Below, one piece after another: positions 11,112 to 21,380 of a DNA stretch of 64,000 bases (positions are counted from its first letter, which is position 1; every line of letters starts with the position of its first letter). The DNA is from Sialis fuliginosa (taxonomy: Eukaryota; Arthropoda; Insecta; Megaloptera; Sialidae). The stretch is from positions 7,192,001 through 7,256,000 of the forward strand of contig OY540812.1 of NCBI GenBank assembly GCA_961205875.1, in the 5' to 3' direction. The position numbers and the translations under genes were made by a program. Below the pieces are notes generated by a model, which worked only from the letters and a program-made list of their open reading frames with translations, searched no databases and was not told the origin of the DNA.

Positions 11112-11560
11112 ATTCACCAGGTAGTTAATTATTGAACAATATAAATAAAATCCAATAAAGTAAATATATAATATATAAATATATACTCTATAAAAAAGAT
11201 TATTTAAAATTTTCACGTAACATGTGTCGTTCTTGAGATATCGTGAAAAAAATTAATATTTTCGGATGTCACCCCTCCCCCTTACACAGGATTTTGATGA
11301 TTTTGAAATGGGATCGTCCACAAACCAGACCCAACCATCCAACCAAGTTTCATTAATATCGGTTCAGTGGTTCATATGTTATGTGTGTGATAAGGATTCA
11401 TTGGACAGACAGACATATACACACAGACATACAGACAGTGTTTGTTTTGACATGAAACGGAAAGATCAATTTAAAATTTTGAAATCGGAGAACAATTTTT
11501 TTGTCTCATTCTAAAACGATCACAAAGCTTCTCGTATCTTCGATATTGCGAGGAATCAAA
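11112..11560 (-). mobile_element. HINE/Helentron-like element, copy 1 (truncated)
   Basis: It shares CACGTAACATGTGTCGTTCT, CACCCCTCCCCCTTACACA, ATATCGGTTCAGTGGTTCAT, a (GACA) cluster, AAACGGAAAGATCAATTTAA and the terminal CTTCTCGTATCTTCGATATT then GCGAGGAA with eight other copies in this window. The terminus near ACATCTGCC is missing; only ATTCACCAGGTAGTTAATTA remains on that side. An 82-codon plus-strand frame (11266-11514) across it is a repeat shadow, since similar frames appear in other copies. Confidence 0.8.
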
Positions 11561-12395
11561 ATAAAGTAAATCAAGCCAACTCTAAACTTCACGACTAGTG
11601 CAACAACAAGTGTAATATAATAGTTTCACTAATTCTTAATTAAATATTCAAAATGTAATTAATCAGAGGTTTGTTGGCCGACGTGATTGCAATTATATTA
11701 CTGCTATGCAGATCGGATTTTACACGCTTTGACTGAACAACTGAACCGCCGAGTGATATATCGTGCAATATATAATAATATATAATAATTATAAATAATA
11801 ATATATAAATCAAAATTAAAGTGGGAATTTTAATTAAAAGAAATATAAAATAATGCTGGGTTTTTTCAATTGAATTTTAGGTTTAGCTTTTTGTACGTAT
11901 TGCTGTGATTATATATACGTATAAAATTAAATATAAATTTTGACATTTGGTTTAATAACATGAATAAATTGATAAAGGTATAATAAACGGTGTTCTTTTG
12001 TATTCATATTTCAAATTAATTAAGTAAGTATGTATTAATATGTTATAACAATTAAGCCTAACAGTTATTTTTGATTAAATTATTTCGTTCTTCATAATAT
12101 GAAAAAATGTGAATAAAGATAAAAATTTAAAACATCAAATCCAATTTAATTTCACTACGTAACTGAATTTTCATTAATGGATTTTTTTATTGAATAATTT
12201 AAAAAACACATAATATTATTTTATCTTATGTCGTTCATTTAAAAATTGTCAAATGTAAGTTGATTCTCATGTACTAATTTTAGTTTACTACTCATTTTTT
12301 TTACAACAATTTTGAATTACTCCCGAAAAAAAACCGCTTAAGTACGGTGAGTGCTATAATTCTATTTTGATCAGATTTTTGTTATTATAACTGTC
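11561..12395. other. Unique AT-rich DNA
   Basis: No recognisable gene, terminus or tandem repeat. The composition is extremely AT-rich with frequent ATAATATATAA words at about 11760-11810. Confidence 0.4.
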
Positions 12396-12540
12396 GGAGA
12401 TATGAGGAGAGGATACAATAATTTTATGGTTTTATTGAAAATAACGTTTACTTTTTTAAATTCTTTGAGTTGTTAGCTTTCATTTGATATCCCATTCGTC
12501 GTTTTTAAGTAACCCATTCGCTCCCATCAAAAAGCGTCAA
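12396..12540. repeat. Dispersed-repeat fragment (CATTTGATATCCCAT type)
   Basis: The words AATAACGTTTACTTTTTTAA, GAGTTGTTAGCTTTCATTTG and ATATCCCATTCGTC are echoed at about 25640-25720 (AAACGTTTACATATTTAAAC, TTGCCAGCTTTTATTAGATA, CCCC) and CATTTGATATC recurs near 62900. These look like decayed copies of one dispersed repeat. The class is unknown. Confidence 0.35.
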
Positions 12541-12839
12541 AAACTTGAAATGTTATTTTTAAACTCCCAAGCTTGTAGGTCAAACAGTGTTGATTCAGTG
12601 TTCCTTTTTTCCTATTTCGATACGGAACACTAAAAAAGATCCAATATAAAATAAATTCGTATTTGATTTCTCTGAAAATAAGAAAACTTTCACTTAACAA
12701 ACATAATAAAAAGCATTTCAATGAAGAAAGTTTTCGACAACGACGCCAATACTTGAAACTAATCTACATGTACAATAAAATACACAACAAACTTTAAATC
12801 ACATACAAATCTACCCTAGTCGTAATTAGCTATACCTAC

Positions 12840-13140
12840 AAGTACAACGTTTAACATTGAGATCATGTCGAGGAGAGTTGTTATTGAAGGACCCGTGCAG
12901 TGTCCGGCCGGATTTAATATTTGATCAAAGCGACAGTGCAGAACAAGACAATGTCTTGCACCCGCGTGCAGCTAGACTGGGGTGGGTATTGATTGAGGCG
13001 GTCGGTGGGACGACAGCGCACCAGCTACCGGTCAGGGGTGGAACGGGCGTTAATCCAGACTTTAATTGTTGCTCAGGGTTAAAAGGATTTTCTGAAGGTC
13101 TTCTGTCATCTATTTTTAATACCGTTCATAAGTGAAGCTC
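12840..13140. other. GC-rich non-repetitive segment of unknown role
   Basis: This ~300-bp block is markedly richer in G+C than either flank and holds no TE end. A 92-codon plus-strand frame (12857-13135) spans it; it is Arg/Gly/Leu-rich and matches no family I recognise. No convincing acceptor or donor brackets it, and the frame could be a by-product of low stop density in GC-richer DNA. It could be a conserved non-coding element, an exon of a fast-evolving gene, or a captured fragment. Confidence 0.3.
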
Positions 13141-13247
13141 TATACATTAAAAAAAATGCAACATGGCCGGTTTTGGATTTGAAGTCTGTCGACACGGAAT
13201 TTATAAACACAGATTAAAGTAAATGATGGACCAATAATAGACCTGAG

Positions 13248-13991
13248 CAGTGCCGGATTAACAACGTAGCAGGAGTAGCAAATGCTACGGGCCTCGCGTC
13301 TCTGAGGGCCTCGCGACTTTGCGGAAAAATATCTCTTATTGGATTTACTACTTACCGTCCAATGGTTGATACGGGGTGTTCGAATCTACAGTAATTAATA
13401 ATTTAAATTTAGGGTTTCCGAACTCGATTCGATTTTCGAATCTCCGATCTTTGATTTTTTTTAATCGATTTTTCTAAATTTGTTCAAATCAAATCAAGAA
13501 AATTTTGTTAGTAAAAGTGGTGTTTTATTATACAAAAAAGCAAAACAAAAAATTCAAATTTTCAAACAGTTATATTTCCGCGAAAATTAATTAGATTTGC
13601 GTGTTCCAAAGCTCATTCAAAAGCTTGCACTTTCAAATTTTTGACACGGTTCTGTTTTCGAGTCAGATGCGCGTGGTCCATGCTCTATGTCTATGGTATA
13701 ATATTTACCTCTTTTTTAGTTATTTAAAGCTTCCAATGGGAAAAATGTCTAATAAATTGAGTGAATTGATTTTTTTATTATTGAAAGTCTATAGAGGTGA
13801 TGATCATCCTATTTATTTAAAAAATAAATCCCACTGGTAACACCCGCTTAATGTGCAAAAAAAAATTCTATTGACTTTTTTCGGAGGGAGTGGATGAAAC
13901 TATCGATTTACTTCCCGAGTTTCACCCCCTCCCCCTAGTGACGCCACTGCCAAGGGCCTCTTTATAACATTTGCTACAGGCCCCGCGCTTG
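13248..13991. mobile_element. Non-autonomous hAT, family CAGTGCCGGATTAA, copy 2 (one end lost)
   Basis: The element starts CAGTGCCGGATTAACAACGT, the reverse complement of the right end of copy 1, so it is inverted relative to 4538-5125. It runs to GCCCCGCGCTTG and then stops, lacking the last bases (CTTAATCCGGCACTG in copy 1). Yet a perfect 8-bp duplication, GACCTGAG, flanks it at 13240-13247 and 13992-13999. It also contains the reversed CAGTGGCGTCACTAGGGG internal end (about 13936-13953). A 79-codon frame at 13601-13840 is a shadow. Confidence 0.85.
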
Positions 13992-13999
13992 GACCTGAG

Positions 14000-14374
14000 T
14001 TACTATATGGGCTAAAAAGTCTTTGACCTGACATACAGATGGCGACATAAACAAAAACCCTTATGCTTCTCATTGAGTACCAACCTTAACTAGAATATTG
14101 TCAAAATTTCATGACATTTCAAGTACTCTTGTTCAAGTTACAGCCTTCGAAGTGACGCTACTTTTGTTATTTTTTTAATCATAGAAAAAAGTTAATTGTT
14201 TTGATTATACATTGTTTTTTGATGGGGAAAAATACTGTCCAAACAAAGGAATGGCTTGATAAGTGTTACGGCACATCTACTCCAGCTAATTCAACCGTAA
14301 AATATAGGTTTGCTGAGTTTCATCATGAACTACGAGCATTATGCCGAGATCATAAGAAAATTATCAGTAGTTAG
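14000..14374 (+). mobile_element. Decayed mariner element, 5' part
   Basis: Directly after the hAT duplication the sequence reads TACTATATGGGCTAAAAAGT, then CATACAGATGGCG, and leads to a start codon at 14222 opening a mariner transposase N-terminus. The order inverted end, ~200-bp leader, transposase start is that of irritans-like mariners. The rest of the transposase and the other inverted end are missing, so it is a truncated relic. Confidence 0.65.
14222..14374 (+). pseudogene. mariner transposase N-terminal remnant
   Basis: The 50-codon frame starting MGKNTVQTKEWLDK contains the pattern K.W.D..YG.S.P..STV..RFAEF, which I recognise as the helix-turn-helix DNA-binding N-terminus of mariner transposases (normally ~345 residues with a D,D34D catalytic core). 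The usual KRGRT..D..RSGRP hinge that should follow is replaced by unrelated residues and a stop at 14372-14374. No catalytic core is present. The protein would not be functional. The call rests on the tryptophan, the YG.S.P..S.V spacing and the RFAEF motif. Confidence 0.65.
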
Positions 14375-15812
14375 TGCAATTTTCAAAAAGAATTCAAAAT
14401 TATAATCTAATACAAATCGAAAATTTTAAATATGTAAAGTTTGTGTTGTCTAGTGTCATTGTTAGTATTCAATTCACAAGCGCAATTCAAAATAAAATAA
14501 TCGAATCAATTGAAAAACTATACGGTACGGGACATTAGTACACGAGTATTGACCCGCACTTGACAAATTTTTTTATGGTTTCTTTGCCAGTTTAGAAATT
14601 CATCAAATTGTTCTAAAATAGAACATTTAAGAGTTCTAAACGAAACTGTTAAAAAAATTTATCATATCGTGTATAAAAATTTAAGTGAAAAAAAATATAA
14701 TTTCTTGTTTTCTTGAAGCTCTTTTTTCCTACCCCTTGCATTAATTGATTAAATTAATATATTTTTCAGCTAAATTACCAGCCGGTCAAAATTACCGGTT
14801 TGGTAGAGATAGGTATATATCAATTTTTGGTATATCTAGTGTTAAATCAAGGGAGACACACCAGATATCAGAGAAGATTGAAGCGGACATATTGTTGGGT
14901 TTAATTGTCGCTGAGGGTAAAATTAATTTTATGCGGGTCTACTGATTTGGATTGGATCGAATAGTATGATAAGATGATGATATTGAATTATAAAATGTTA
15001 TTTTGAATTAATGGTGAGATACAGTTAAGTTGTGATTTTATGAAGGTGTATCGATTTGAACTCAATTGGGAATTATGTTTAGAGATACATAGGATGAATG
15101 TATTCGCTTACGGGGAAATTTAGCAGCACATTAATGATATATGGAAAATAATACAAAAAATTAATTTTCATATTTAAAAAAAAATTGTAAATGCTATATT
15201 TCAAATAAACTGCCCTAGTCGGTATAAGACTTTTTTATACATCATGATACAGAAGAAATTACATATGTTAACAATTTTCTGCTAAGAAATGAATATAAAC
15301 TCCATTAAATTGTTGTTTTTGTTAATGTTTGATATATACATATTTTAATTCTATTCTGTGATTTTATTTCAAACGTTTTTATTATAAATCGATATAATAG
15401 TTTTTCTGTTAAAAAAATGTTGTTTTGTCAAAAAGTTCTTATATGTATATTTGATATTTCAAATAATTGACAGTTGTATTAATAAATGATTTTATTTTCA
15501 TAGATAACTAGATTATTCATATTATTTTTAAATAAAAACTAAAATTATTATTTTTTGGTCAATTCATAAAATATAAAAAAAATTAGGACATAAATTATAT
15601 AAAATAACGTTTTGTACAACCTTTATTATATTTTTTTTCTGTTATGAACCATTTGAACTAAAATTTAAAAAAATGATTATTATAAGAAAAATTGTAGATA
15701 ATAATATCTTCTATAACTTGTATCTAAAACATTTTTTTCTAATACCTACCTTTAAAAAAATAATAAATAAAATCGAAAAAGTAAAAAATTAAATATTGGT
15801 ATAAATATTACA
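14375..15812. other. Unique AT-rich DNA with one weak exon candidate
   Basis: No element is recognised. At 14770-14812 a short block follows TATATTTTTCAG and precedes GTATAT, so it could be a 43-base exon. The longer 66-codon frame 14745-14945 includes it. No family match is recognised. The rest is AT-rich and featureless. Confidence 0.3.
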
Positions 15813-17174
15813 TACAGGGTGTCCCAAGACTGTGTCAAAGTTCAATATTTCATTTATTATAACAAATGGAAGAAAACTTTAAATACAAAAGTTGTTAGGT
15901 TAGACAAGCCGCATATTTAAAAAATAGTTATATTTATATAGGATGTCCCATAAGTGCGTTACAAATCAAAGTTATGTTTTTTTAAATACAATGCGTATAT
16001 TTTTGATTGATAATCTAAAAGCATTTATTTTTCTGGATATTTTGATATAAGCATGTGTAGGTTTATACTGAGCGGTTTAGAAATTATGACCATTTTTGTA
16101 AGAAAATTGGGTTATTTTCAACACCTTGTAATTTTCTAATTACAACAAAAAAACTTTTGTTTTCTGCTAAAAATAATTTTGGCATATGCTCTATTATTGC
16201 AATATTACATCAAACATTTACAAAATTGTATTCTTTGTACAGGGTGTATCAAAACTCTGAACTTAAATTTTTTCAAAATTTTCAAATGGAACACCCTATA
16301 TATTTTCACATTTTCGAATTGCCTGTTTTATTCTAAATACATTTTATAAACTATGTTCTATACCTAAATCCAGCCGTTAAAAAGTTTATTTGAAGATTTT
16401 TTAAATCTTAACATGTTTTATAAATACAATACAACTTTATTATTATCCATAAAACAATTTGCTAGAACTTACAAACTTTAACAACATGAAAATCTAGAAA
16501 TTAAATAAACAAAATGATACACAAAAGTTAATTTCTTTTGTTCAAAATGTCCACCAACGGCGTTAAGACCTATCATTCAAATTCAATTAAATCTTCAAAT
16601 AACTTTTTAACGGCTGGATTTAGGTATAGAACATAGTTTTTAAAATGTAATTAGAATTGAACAGGCAATTCGAAAATGTAAAAATATATAGGGTGTTCCA
16701 TTTGAAAATTTTGAAAAAAGTTAAGTTCAGAGTTTTGATACACCCTGTACAAAGAATACAATTTTGTAAATGTTTGATGTAATATCGCAATAATAGAGCA
16801 TATGCCAAAATTATTTTTAGCAGAAAACAAAAGTTTTTTTGTTGCAATTAGAAAATTACAAGGTGTTGAAAATAACCCAATTTTCTTACAAAAATGGTCA
16901 TAATTTCTAAACCGCTCAGTATAAACCTACACATGCTTATATCAAAATATCCAGAAAAATAAATGCTTTTAGATTATCAATCAAAAATATACGCATTGTA
17001 TTTAAAAAAACATAACTTTGATTTGTAACGCACTTATGGGACATCCTATATAAATATAACTATTTTTTAAATATGCGGCTTGTCTAACCTAACAACTTTT
17101 GTATTTAAAGTTTTCTTCCATTTGTTATAATAAATGAAATATTGAACTTTTACACAGTCTTGGGACACCCTGTA
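15813..17174. mobile_element. 1.36-kb foldback element with ~587-bp arms
   Basis: The left arm (15813 to about 16400) begins TACAGGGTGTCCCAAGACTG and the right arm (about 16588-17174) ends with the reverse complement, TGGGACACCCTGTA. The arms are near-identical throughout, separated by ~187 bp of AT-rich loop that contains TTCAAAATGTCCACCAACGG. Ends TACAGGGTG with TA are typical of Tc1/mariner-like MITEs. Each arm also holds an internal TACAGGGTGTATCAAAACTC block (about 16239 and, inverted, about 16730-16751). The two arms differ only at scattered positions and small indels, so the palindrome is young or kept alike by gene conversion. The 75-codon minus frame 16620-16847 is a shadow. Confidence 0.92.
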
Positions 17175-17573
17175 TAATAAGTATATGAAATTTTATTTTA
17201 AAATAATCTAAATATAAAGAATGTAAGATTGATTAAAATTATATTATTTCTGACAAATAATAAGAACCCATAAGCTTATCTGCGTTCAAAAAATGGCACA
17301 ACAATATGAAACATTGAAGATAAATAAATATTTACAAATGTTTCGTTACTAATACTAAAAATCAATCATTTTGGATTGGCATTATACAAGCGAATGAGTG
17401 ATGTTGATAATTTCCTTTGATTTCATAAATTTCCGATGGATAAATGCGTGAAAATTTTGTTGGTTTGATTTGATAACATAATAAATACAAAACAAGAAAT
17501 TTGAGGTTAATTGTTTTCTTTAAATTTTTTTTAGAACAATGATAAGTATAAAATATAATAAGAAATATAATCA
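17175..17573. other. Unique AT-rich DNA
   Basis: Nothing recognisable. A 78-codon minus frame (17362-17598) runs into the neighbouring hAT and is treated as chance. Confidence 0.4.
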
Positions 17574-17581
17574 ATATAAAA

Positions 17582-18324
17582 CAGGCCTGGCCAATCAAAA
17601 TTGCACTGCGGGCCGCATTGACGACCTAAAATTTTATATAAATTATGCAATAAATAAAAAGACAATACATAACTTATATAATCAATTTTATAATATAATA
17701 CTTTTACCCCCCCCCCCTCCTTTCCCTAAACTCTTAAATGTATTAGCATAAAAAATGTACAGCTAATTTTCATAGGATTTTATACATTTAGCCGACCTTC
17801 AATATTTCGCCCCCCTGTCACATATGATATTATTCGATCCGGTGCGAAAAATTCTACATAAGTGTAGGAGTTTCAAAGAAAAAATTACCCACTACCTCGC
17901 ATACAAACCGAGATATTTACGATTTTGTATAGTAAATAAATAGCAAAAAAATCTCAATATTTCGCCCCGTCGCAGATAAAGGGTTGCAATTTGTCTCATA
18001 CGATCCGAGAGAAAAAAAACAAGCAAGTGTTCAATCACAGTACATTTAAAAAAAAATTAATCAACAACAAAATATATCTGTGTGGTATCAAGTATTTTAA
18101 ATACTAAATGGTTTTATTTATTCACAAAAATATTTCAAACTAACATTTTTTTGTTATATTATAAAACAAAATTATCAATTAAAATTAATAGTTAAGTCAC
18201 ATAAATAGAACAATATTTTAAAGAAATCAATGGGAAATTAAAAACAACCTCAGTCATTCTGATACACCTGATACTTAAAATAAACATTATAAAAACATAA
18301 TTTCTTCACATGTGGCCAGCCCTG
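17582..18324. mobile_element. Non-autonomous hAT, family CAGGCCTGGCCA, copy 1
   Basis: The ends CAGGCCTGGCCAATC and TGGCCAGCCCTG are inverted, with perfect 8-bp flanks ATATAAAA at 17574-17581 and 18325-18332. The GCGGGCCGCA motif just inside the end is shared with copies at 33926 and 41397. There is a C run at about 17707-17719. No transposase is visible. The right flank abuts a HINE terminus. Confidence 0.92.
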
Positions 18325-18332
18325 ATATAAAA

Positions 18333-19026
18333 AACATCTGCCAAGTAAATGCACAGTGCTTCTTCGTGCTAAATTCACCAAAGGTAGTTAATTATTCAAC
18401 ATAATTTAAATAAAAACAGATAGTGTTTATATGAATTGCCTGGAATTTGTTAACCATTTAATTTTTATACAATTTTACTAAAAAATATTAGTTCGAAATT
18501 TTTCGTAAAACGCACCTGAATATCTTTTCATAAATTTTTTGACAATTTCTATCTAAATCTTTTATGCAAATGTCAAAATGACATTCAAAACGTCAAAATG
18601 ACATTTAATATATCCAAGCAAATATCAATGTAGAAAAACAAAACACGAATTTTAAAAATAAATTGAGATAAATCTTTGTAAGGGAATATTTTACAACAAA
18701 CGTTGTAGTCCCATATTATAGGAAATTTAATGCTCTACAAAAAATATTCTATAAAATTTTCACGTAACATGTGTCATTCTTGAGATATCTTGAAAAAATT
18801 AATATTTTGGGGTGTCACCCCTCCCCCTTACATACGATTTTGATGATTTTGAAATAGGACCTTCCTCAAGCCAGATCCAACCATCCTACCAAGTTTCAAT
18901 AATATCGGTTCAGTGATTCATGAGTTATACGTGTAACAAGCATTCAGGGGACAGACGGACACACACACGGACGGACAGACAGACAGACAAATAGCTTCTC
19001 GTATCTTCGATATTGCGAGGAAGCAA
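18333..19026 (-). mobile_element. HINE/Helentron-like element, copy 2 (near full length)
   Basis: It runs from AACATCTGCCAAGTAAATGC to GATATTGCGAGGAAGCAA. Read on the minus strand it starts TTGCTTCCTCGCAATATC, and near the other end it carries CGAGGAAGC (here CGAAGAAGC), the reverse complement of the start, followed by GCACTGTGC and a T-rich end. Subterminal inverted repeats, a terminal microsatellite (GACA/GGAC at about 18950-18990), a hairpin near the 3' end and no target duplication are the published description of Helentron-derived HINEs (DINE-1 type). The class is inferred. No Rep/helicase coding is present. Confidence 0.75.
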
Positions 19027-19189
19027 TATACGTACCTATAATAATAAAATAACAATACATAAACTCGTAGAATATAGAATCTATATGTATGTAATGTATT
19101 ACCGTTTAAAGATTATACGTAATTCAAAATCCACGCTTCGGGCATATAAAGTCACTGTGGATACACGTGCCTATAGTAATGTACATATG

Positions 19190-19310
19190 AGTGTGTGTGT
19201 GTGTGTGTGTGTGTCTGGGAGAGAGCGGCTGTTGCACTATCGAGCTGAGGCGTCACAGCGCAGCGTCTCTCTGTGGGAAACCCCACGCCTCGCATGCACA
19301 TACACATAGA
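19190..19310. other. (GT)n microsatellite followed by a GC-rich pocket with a kappaB-like word
   Basis: A GT repeat of about 12 units (19190-19214) is followed by ~95 bp of GC-rich, non-repetitive DNA containing GGGAAACCCC at 19275-19284, which fits the GGGRNNYYCC consensus for Rel/NF-kB proteins. The 98-codon frame 19013-19309 across it is not credible as a gene. Confidence 0.35.
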
Positions 19311-20545
19311 TATTATATTTAATGTAATATTTATTAGAAATTACTTCGGTACGGTGAAACTTTATTTCTTCTGTCTAGTATTTTCAATGTACTTGGTAAG
19401 TATATTATGAGAACATTGTAGCGGGCGCTGTAGTGACTGAATTTCGAAATTAAATCAGTTTGGTTTCTATCTGATGTAAATAAGAAATGCAATAACGTTG
19501 TTATTGCAATATTCAAGGGTTTGACGTAGGTTCTATAAAAACAATATAATATGAATATAACGCTAGTTATAGTTTAAGTAACAATAGAAACATATTTAAT
19601 TGGGGTTGTATTTAATTACGCGAAGGTATACATACTAGAGCTTCATACAAAACTGAATTGAGATTTTTGTAAATGCTGGAAAAATGAGATAGAATTAAAT
19701 TGATTAAAGGCGATACCAGGTTAATATGTATTTTATAAGATAAGACCAATGAGAACGAGATCGAGATCGAGACTCTTGCCTGGTCACAAATAAAAAAAAA
19801 TGTCAAAAGATTAAATATTTTTAAAACTTTTTTTTGAAAATTGATTATAAAAATAATAAAACATATTTAAATTACTTGAATTATCTTAAAAATGCCAAAA
19901 ACCAAACAAATATTTTTTAAATTCAATTCTGTGACAGACAGATAGACATAGTGATGATCCATTTTTTCCGTTTAGGAAAACTGAAAATTAAATTACTTAC
20001 ATTAAAAACCTCTTTTTAAGTATACTACCCATAAACTTATCATACAGCATAAAATCTATCTGTAAAAATATATTTTCACTTTCTTTATTTCAAGAAATAA
20101 TAAGTAATAAATAAATTGTCCAAAAGTAAATCATTATGTAACCAAAGAACCAAACATTGCGAACGAAATGATAATTTTATTAAGTTATCTACTGAAGTAC
20201 TCTAAAAAATACTCTTACATTTTTTTAAGTTAGTTGTTTTTGTTTCTAAACAGTTCACGCTAAATTAAATAATACATTGAAGTTAACACACGCACACAAA
20301 CTCCCCTGATAACGGCGATGACGGCGCTGTAAGACGATAGATATATTGTTTTATTTTATGGACGACATTGAGTTCAATGGGGCCGTCACACGGTTCGTGC
20401 ATCGCCGGTGCACAGCTAGCCGTGAATGGTGGAGGTGCCGAGTAATGGGTCTGTGAAGTTCTATAGTCACGATGTCGGGAATGTGTGTTTCATGAAATGT
20501 GTATTGAATGTTTCATGGATACCAGGGGCGTTAATTTTATTTTAT
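19311..20545. other. Unique AT-rich DNA; GC-richer patch at 20280-20540
   Basis: No element is recognised before 20546. The patch at about 20280-20540 (for example CGGCGATGACGGCGCTG, CATCGCCGGTGCACAGC) is non-repetitive. It shares the word ATGGTGGAGGTGC with 22303-22318. Regulatory function is speculative. Confidence 0.3.
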
Positions 20546-20549
20546 AGTA

Positions 20550-21380
20550 GTTTCGCTCGCGTGGACTACGGAATTATTGTTTAAGGTTTAAAAAAAACAT
20601 CTGCCAAGTAAATGTACAGTGCTTCCTCGTGCTAAATTCACCAAAGGTAGTTAATTATTCAACAATTTAAATAAATTGCCTGGAATTGGTTAACCATTTA
20701 ATTTTTATATAATTTTACTAAAAAATATTAGTTCGAAATTTTTCTCAAGACATATTATAGGAAATTTAATGCTCTACAAAAAATATTCTATAAAATTTTC
20801 ACGTAACGTGTCGTTCTTACACACGATTTTGAAATGGGACCGTCCTCAAGCGAGACCTAACCATCCGACCAAGTTTCAATAATATCGGTTCAGTGGTTCA
20901 TGAGTTATGCGTGTGACAAGGATTCAGGGGACAGACAGACGGACGGACGGACACACAGACAGACACGGAACGAAAAGTGTTTGCCTTGACGTGAAACGGA
21001 TAAATCATTTTAAAATTTTGAAATCGGAGAACATTTTTTTTGTCTCAATCTGAAACGATCACATAGCTTCTCGTATCTTCGATATTGCGAGGAAGCAATA
21101 TAGTTAAATTATTTTAGATCTTTTTATTTTATACAATTGTTTACTACATTATATTGTTCAATATTAAACGGTTTAGGCAGTGTATTGCAAAAGAACGCGC
21201 TGGCGGCAAACTTTTTTCTGAATTGATTTATTTTTATCGTCACTGCTGATTCTTTATGTTTCCTAACGTAACAAAATATATACTAAAACCTGTACAAAGA
21301 ACATATCTATGAGTTAACAAAAAAAACACGCAAATCGGATAAGTGGTTCTCGAGTAATAAGCGCAATAACGAACAGACAG
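20550..21380 (-). mobile_element. Older Helitron of the same family, split by a HINE
   Basis: The flank TTTCGCTCGCGTGGACTACG and GAATTATTGTTTAA matches the Helitrons at 6-8.7 kb. After the HINE at 20597-21098 the match resumes with TATAGTTAAATTATTTTAGA, AAACGGTTTAGGCAGTG, GTATTGCAAAAG, AATCGGATAAGTGGTTCTCG and ends in GAACAGACAG. The CTAG terminus and the TC start are both missing. Sequence divergence from the 6-kb copies marks it as older. Confidence 0.75.
20597..21098 (-). mobile_element. HINE/Helentron-like element, copy 3, inside a Helitron
   Basis: It runs from ACATCTGCCAAGTAAATGTA to GATATTGCGAGGAAGCAA with an internal deletion relative to copy 2. Its target is recoverable from intact Helitrons: GAAAAATATAG appears as a run of A before the element and TATAG after it, so it entered the A-run with no multi-base duplication. 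That fits Helentron insertion between two T (A on this strand). Confidence 0.78.

Noticed and set aside
15897-15906. TTAGG-type telomere repeats
   Set aside because: Only a single TTAGGTTAG word occurs within a foldback arm; there is no tandem array.
18950-18990. GACA-rich tails as the 3' ends of RTE-type LINEs
   Set aside because: Copies end beyond the GACA tract at a fixed GCGAGGAAGCAA terminus with subterminal inverted repeats and no target duplication, which fits HINE elements better.
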